Shown here: piece by piece, positions 4,372-6,113 of the stretch
Position numbering within the stretch: position 1 is the stretch's first letter
Layout: every line of letters begins with the position of its first letter
Source of the DNA: Actinomycetota bacterium
GTDB lineage: Bacteria; Actinomycetota; Thermoleophilia; Gaiellales; Gaiellaceae
Direction: 5' to 3'
Assembly (NCBI GenBank): GCA_013696595.1
Contig: JACCYG010000158.1
Span: 1-6,113 of the forward strand
DNA length: 6,113 nt
Program-made: the position numbers and the translations under genes
Notes under the pieces: model-generated
Database searches by the model: none
The model's input: the letters and a program-made list of their open reading frames with translations, nothing else
What the model was told of the DNA's origin: nothing

Positions 4372-5685
4372 GTGGGCAACTGGGACGATCTCGACCCCGC
4401 GCGGCGCTACCACGAGGGGACGAAGCACTCGCCCGAGAGCGTCCGCGCCTCCGGCCACTGGCTCGACTGGGACAACCGCCCGCATCCCTTCAAGGAGTAC
4501 GAGGGGCTCGAGGCGGAGCCGCTTCCGCCCGAGCTCGAGCGGCTGCTTCGCTTCGGCGCGGGCGTCATCCGAACGCGCGAGGCCGGGAGCGGGAACGAGT
4601 ACCACTTCCGCACCTACGCGAGCGCGGGCGCGCTCTATCCCGTGGAGATCTACGTCGCGACCGCCGAGGGGCTCTTCCACTTTCACCCGCGCGACCTTGC
4701 GCTTCGGCGCTTGCGCGGGGGCGACTGGCGCGGCGCGCTCGTTCCGGACGCGGAGGCGGTGCTCGTCCTCACCGGGATCCTCTGGCGGACGGCCTGGAAG
4801 TACCAGGCTCGCGGGTACAGGCATCTCTTCTGGGACGCCGGGACGATCCTCGCGAACCTGTTGGCGCTCGCGCCCGAGGCGCGGCTTCTCACCGGGTTCG
4901 TCGACGACGAGGTGAACCGGTTGGTCGGCGTGGACGGGGAGCGTGAGGCTGCGCTTGCTTTGCTCGCGGTGGGGCGTGCCGGTGCGCCGCGGGCGGGGCA
5001 AGCCCCGCCCCTACAGGTTCGGGCCGCGCCGCTTTCTCGCTCGGAGGTCGCGTACCCGGAGGCGTACGCCTTGCACGCGGCTGCTTCGCTGGCGAGCCCC
5101 GAAGATGTGCGGCAATTCGCGGGCGGGGCAAGCCCCGCCCCTACGACGGTTGACGTGTTTTCGGGCGAGGAGCCCGAGAAGGTTCTCCGCCGTCGCGGCT
5201 CGGCTCGCACGTTCACGCTGGACTCGATTCCACGGGCCGACCTCGCCGGGATCCTCGAAGGCGCCTCGGCTCCGATCCCGGCGGACTTCCCGGCCTCCAA
5301 CGAGATCTTTCTCTTCGCTCACGCCGTCGAGGGCCTTCCGGCGGGCGTTTATCGGTTCGACCAGGACTTCGAGCTCGTGAAGCCCGGTGACCACCGCGGC
5401 TGGGCGGGCTACCTCGCGCTCGACCAGGAGCACGCGGCGCGCGCGGCCGCGACGCACTTCCTCATGGCTGATCTCGAGGCGGTGTTCGCGAACCTCGGTA
5501 GCCGCGGCTACCGCGTCGCGCAGCTCGAGGCCGGGATCCGCGCCGGCCGCGTCTACCTGGGCGCGTACGCGCGCGGGTACGGCGCGACCGGGCTCACGTT
5601 CTACGACGATGAGGTCAGCGACTTCTTCGAGACCACGAAGAGCCCGATGCTGTGCGTCGCCGCGGGCCCGTACGCGCGCCGCTAG
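4372..5685 (+). CDS. SagB/nitroreductase-family oxidoreductase with two tandem domains
   Basis: The 437-residue protein begins with the SagB-like segment 'DPARRYHEGTKHSPESV'. Domain 1 (about 50-205) carries 'YHFRTYASAGALYPVEIYV', the family's flavin-site motif, then 'KYQARGYRHLFWDAGTILAN' and 'GVDGEREAALALLAVG'. Domain 2 (about 268-434) opens with 'LRRRGSARTFTLDSIPRADL' and includes 'AGVYRFD', 'QLEAGIRAGRVYLGAYARG' and 'GATGLTFYDDEV'. SagB-type enzymes use FMN to oxidise azolines to azoles in thiazole/oxazole peptides, but many relatives act elsewhere, and no precursor peptide or cyclodehydratase is visible here. The substrate is therefore open. The inter-domain linker (206-258) contains two copies of a palindromic DNA repeat, read in different frames. 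The start is GTG 4372, with AAGGGA 11 bases and GGAG 3 bases upstream. The fold and family are clear; the role is not. Confidence 0.85.
   Translation: MGNWDDLDPARRYHEGTKHSPESVRASGHWLDWDNRPHPFKEYEGLEAEPLPPELERLLRFGAGVIRTREAGSGNEYHFRTYASAGALYPVEIYVATAEGLFHFHPRDLALRRLRGGDWRGALVPDAEAVLVLTGILWRTAWKYQARGYRHLFWDAGTILANLLALAPEARLLTGFVDDEVNRLVGVDGEREAALALLAVGRAGAPRAGQAPPLQVRAAPLSRSEVAYPEAYALHAAASLASPEDVRQFAGGASPAPTTVDVFSGEEPEKVLRRRGSARTFTLDSIPRADLAGILEGASAPIPADFPASNEIFLFAHAVEGLPAGVYRFDQDFELVKPGDHRGWAGYLALDQEHAARAAATHFLMADLEAVFANLGSRGYRVAQLEAGIRAGRVYLGAYARGYGATGLTFYDDEVSDFFETTKSPMLCVAAGPYARR
4988..5014. repeat. GC-rich palindromic repeat, copy B, inside the SagB-like gene
   Basis: The 27-bp unit begins CGCGGGCGGGGCAAGCCC and ends CGCCCCTAC. 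Its GGGCGGGGC and GCCCCGCCC arms (9 bp) flank AA, giving a strong hairpin. Here it encodes residues of the linker read as PRAGQAPPL (206-214). It is identical over 27 bases to copy C. Confidence 0.85.
5118..5144. repeat. GC-rich palindromic repeat, copy C, inside the SagB-like gene
   Basis: This is the same 27-bp unit as copy B, 130 bases further on. Because 130 is not a multiple of three, the repeat is read in another frame and yields AGGASPAPT (residues 250-258). The reading frame stays open in both. Confidence 0.85.
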
Positions 5686-5690
5686 CGGCG
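5677..5690. other. 14-bp perfect palindrome over the SagB-like stop codon
   Basis: CGCCGCTAGCGGCG is fully self-complementary and centred on the TAG stop (5683-5685). It might form a cruciform or serve as a protein site. It has no loop or T-run, so a terminator role is unsupported. The surrounding GC-rich sequence makes chance plausible. Confidence 0.3.
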
Positions 5691-5743
5691 ACGCCCCGCC
5701 GGACGGTGCCGGACCTTCCTTAGCGACCGACCGTTGTGCGGCC

Positions 5744-5771
5744 CTAGGGGCCGGACAAGTCCGGCCCCTAG
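5744..5771. repeat. GC-rich palindromic repeat, copy D (perfect hairpin)
   Basis: Arms CTAGGGGCCGGAC (5744-5756) and GTCCGGCCCCTAG (5759-5771) pair over 13 bp around AA. It shares the plan of copies A-C (CTAC/CTAG end, GGGGC arms, AA centre) with a changed stem, so it is a subfamily member. It lies 58 bases after the SagB-like stop and between convergent genes, where it could act as a factor-dependent terminator. It also ends the leftover reading frame of the peptidoglycan-binding gene. Confidence 0.75.
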
Positions 5772-5842
5772 CTCACCCCGTTTCGCTGCGCCCAGTAGTT
5801 GATCGTCGCCTCGACGGTGTGCCGGCTCGGCCGAGACGAGTG
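5772..5842 (-). pseudogene. Decayed continuation of the peptidoglycan-binding gene
   Basis: Directly in frame after the TGA at 5845-5843, the minus strand reads HSSRPSRHTVEATINYWAQRNGVS. 'TVEATINYWAQRNGVS' resembles the lead-in helix of a transglycosylase-type wall hydrolase domain. It ends at repeat D, whose first bases form TAG. The remaining 5686-5743 stretch shows no further part of such a domain. Confidence 0.45.
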
Positions 5843-6113
5843 TCAGTGCGAATGCGAGTGCACCCGCGCGACACGGCGCTCGAGCGCGCGGCGCGTCATC
5901 GGCCCGGCGACGGCGTCGACTCCGAGCCCGCCGCGGCGTTGATAGCGGCGGAGCGCGCGGGTTGTCTCACGCCCGAAGTAGCCGTCGATGATCCCCGTCG
6001 GGCTCCCGCGGCGCGTCAGCATGAACTGGAGGACGGAGACGTCCCAGCCGACCATCCCGCGCCGGAGCAGGCGCCGTCCGTAGAGCGGCCGCCCGAGCCG
6101 TCCCAGCGCGGCC
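5843..6113 (-). CDS. 3' part of a peptidoglycan-binding (PF01471-like) protein, shortened
   Basis: The reading frame enters from the right edge (ALGRLGRPLYGRRLLRRGMV...) and contains one peptidoglycan-binding repeat: 'GWDVSVLQFMLTRRG', 'GIIDGYFGRETTRALRRYQR', 'GLGVDAVAGPMTRRALERR'. It stops at TGA (5845-5843) after VARVHSHSH. The protein would bind cell-wall glycan or peptide outside the membrane. The true start lies beyond the window, although an internal ATG at 6055 is also present. Immediately after the stop, the same frame continues with HSSRPSRHTVEATINYWAQRNGVS and then meets TAG inside palindromic repeat D. In relatives, as I recall them, such a segment leads into a lytic transglycosylase-like domain, which is absent here. 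I therefore read this as a gene that has lost its C-terminal catalytic part. Confidence 0.75.
   Translation of the reverse strand, partial: AALGRLGRPLYGRRLLRRGMVGWDVSVLQFMLTRRGSPTGIIDGYFGRETTRALRRYQRRGGLGVDAVAGPMTRRALERRVARVHSHSH

Noticed and set aside
4297..5001. 234-residue minus-strand open frame
   Set aside because: It is the antisense shadow of the SagB-like gene and ends within the palindromic repeat region; no motif supports it.
2893..5771. Palindromic repeats A-D as a CRISPR array
   Set aside because: The copies are irregularly spaced, two lie inside a coding sequence, and no spacer-repeat periodicity or cas gene is present.
5744..5771. Classical intrinsic terminator at repeat D
   Set aside because: The hairpin is strong but no T-run follows on either strand; at most factor-dependent termination could be proposed.

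Overview
The window is GC-rich, densely coded bacterial DNA with short intergenic gaps and frequent GTG, TTG or other non-ATG starts. A DUF1206 membrane protein and a peptidoglycan-binding protein with the 'RGMVGWDVSVLQF' style of repeat suggest an actinobacterium, perhaps of the Thermoleophilia/Gaiellales type. That placement is inference from protein style, not from a marker gene.

Layout. Bases 1-75 (minus) hold the first 25 codons of a gene running off the left edge, preceded by two tandem inverted repeats (94-132). Bases 133-291 show no convincing gene. Bases 292-2872 (plus) are a toxin-antitoxin island with three complete, unrelated VapBC-type modules. Module 1 is 313-955, module 2 is 1016-1644 and module 3 is 2196-2872. 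Each pairs a ribbon-helix-helix-like antitoxin with a PIN-domain RNase toxin, and antitoxin and toxin overlap by a few bases. Palindromic operator candidates lie at the antitoxin starts. Between modules 2 and 3 is an unknown gene (1752-2109) that reads well only if one base at 1971-1977 is skipped.

A pair of small overlapping minus-strand genes follows (2920-3208). The 3' end of the second one has a degenerate copy at 2132-2173, so module 3 sits between two related 35-bp segments. Divergently, on the plus strand, come a six-helix DUF1206 protein (3307-4182), a tightly coupled 37-residue basic peptide gene (4187-4300), and a two-domain SagB/nitroreductase-family oxidoreductase (4372-5685). The right edge holds the 3' part of a minus-strand peptidoglycan-binding gene (5843-6113) that appears shortened.

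A short GC-rich palindromic repeat family (cores such as GGGGCAAGCCCC) occurs four times. One copy follows module 3, two lie inside the SagB-like gene in different reading frames, and one perfect hairpin lies where the peptidoglycan-binding reading frame is cut off. The main points of interest are the three-module island with no toxin starting at ATG, its shared operator half-sites, the repeat that adds residues to a protein in two frames, and the recombination scars around module 3 and the right-hand gene.
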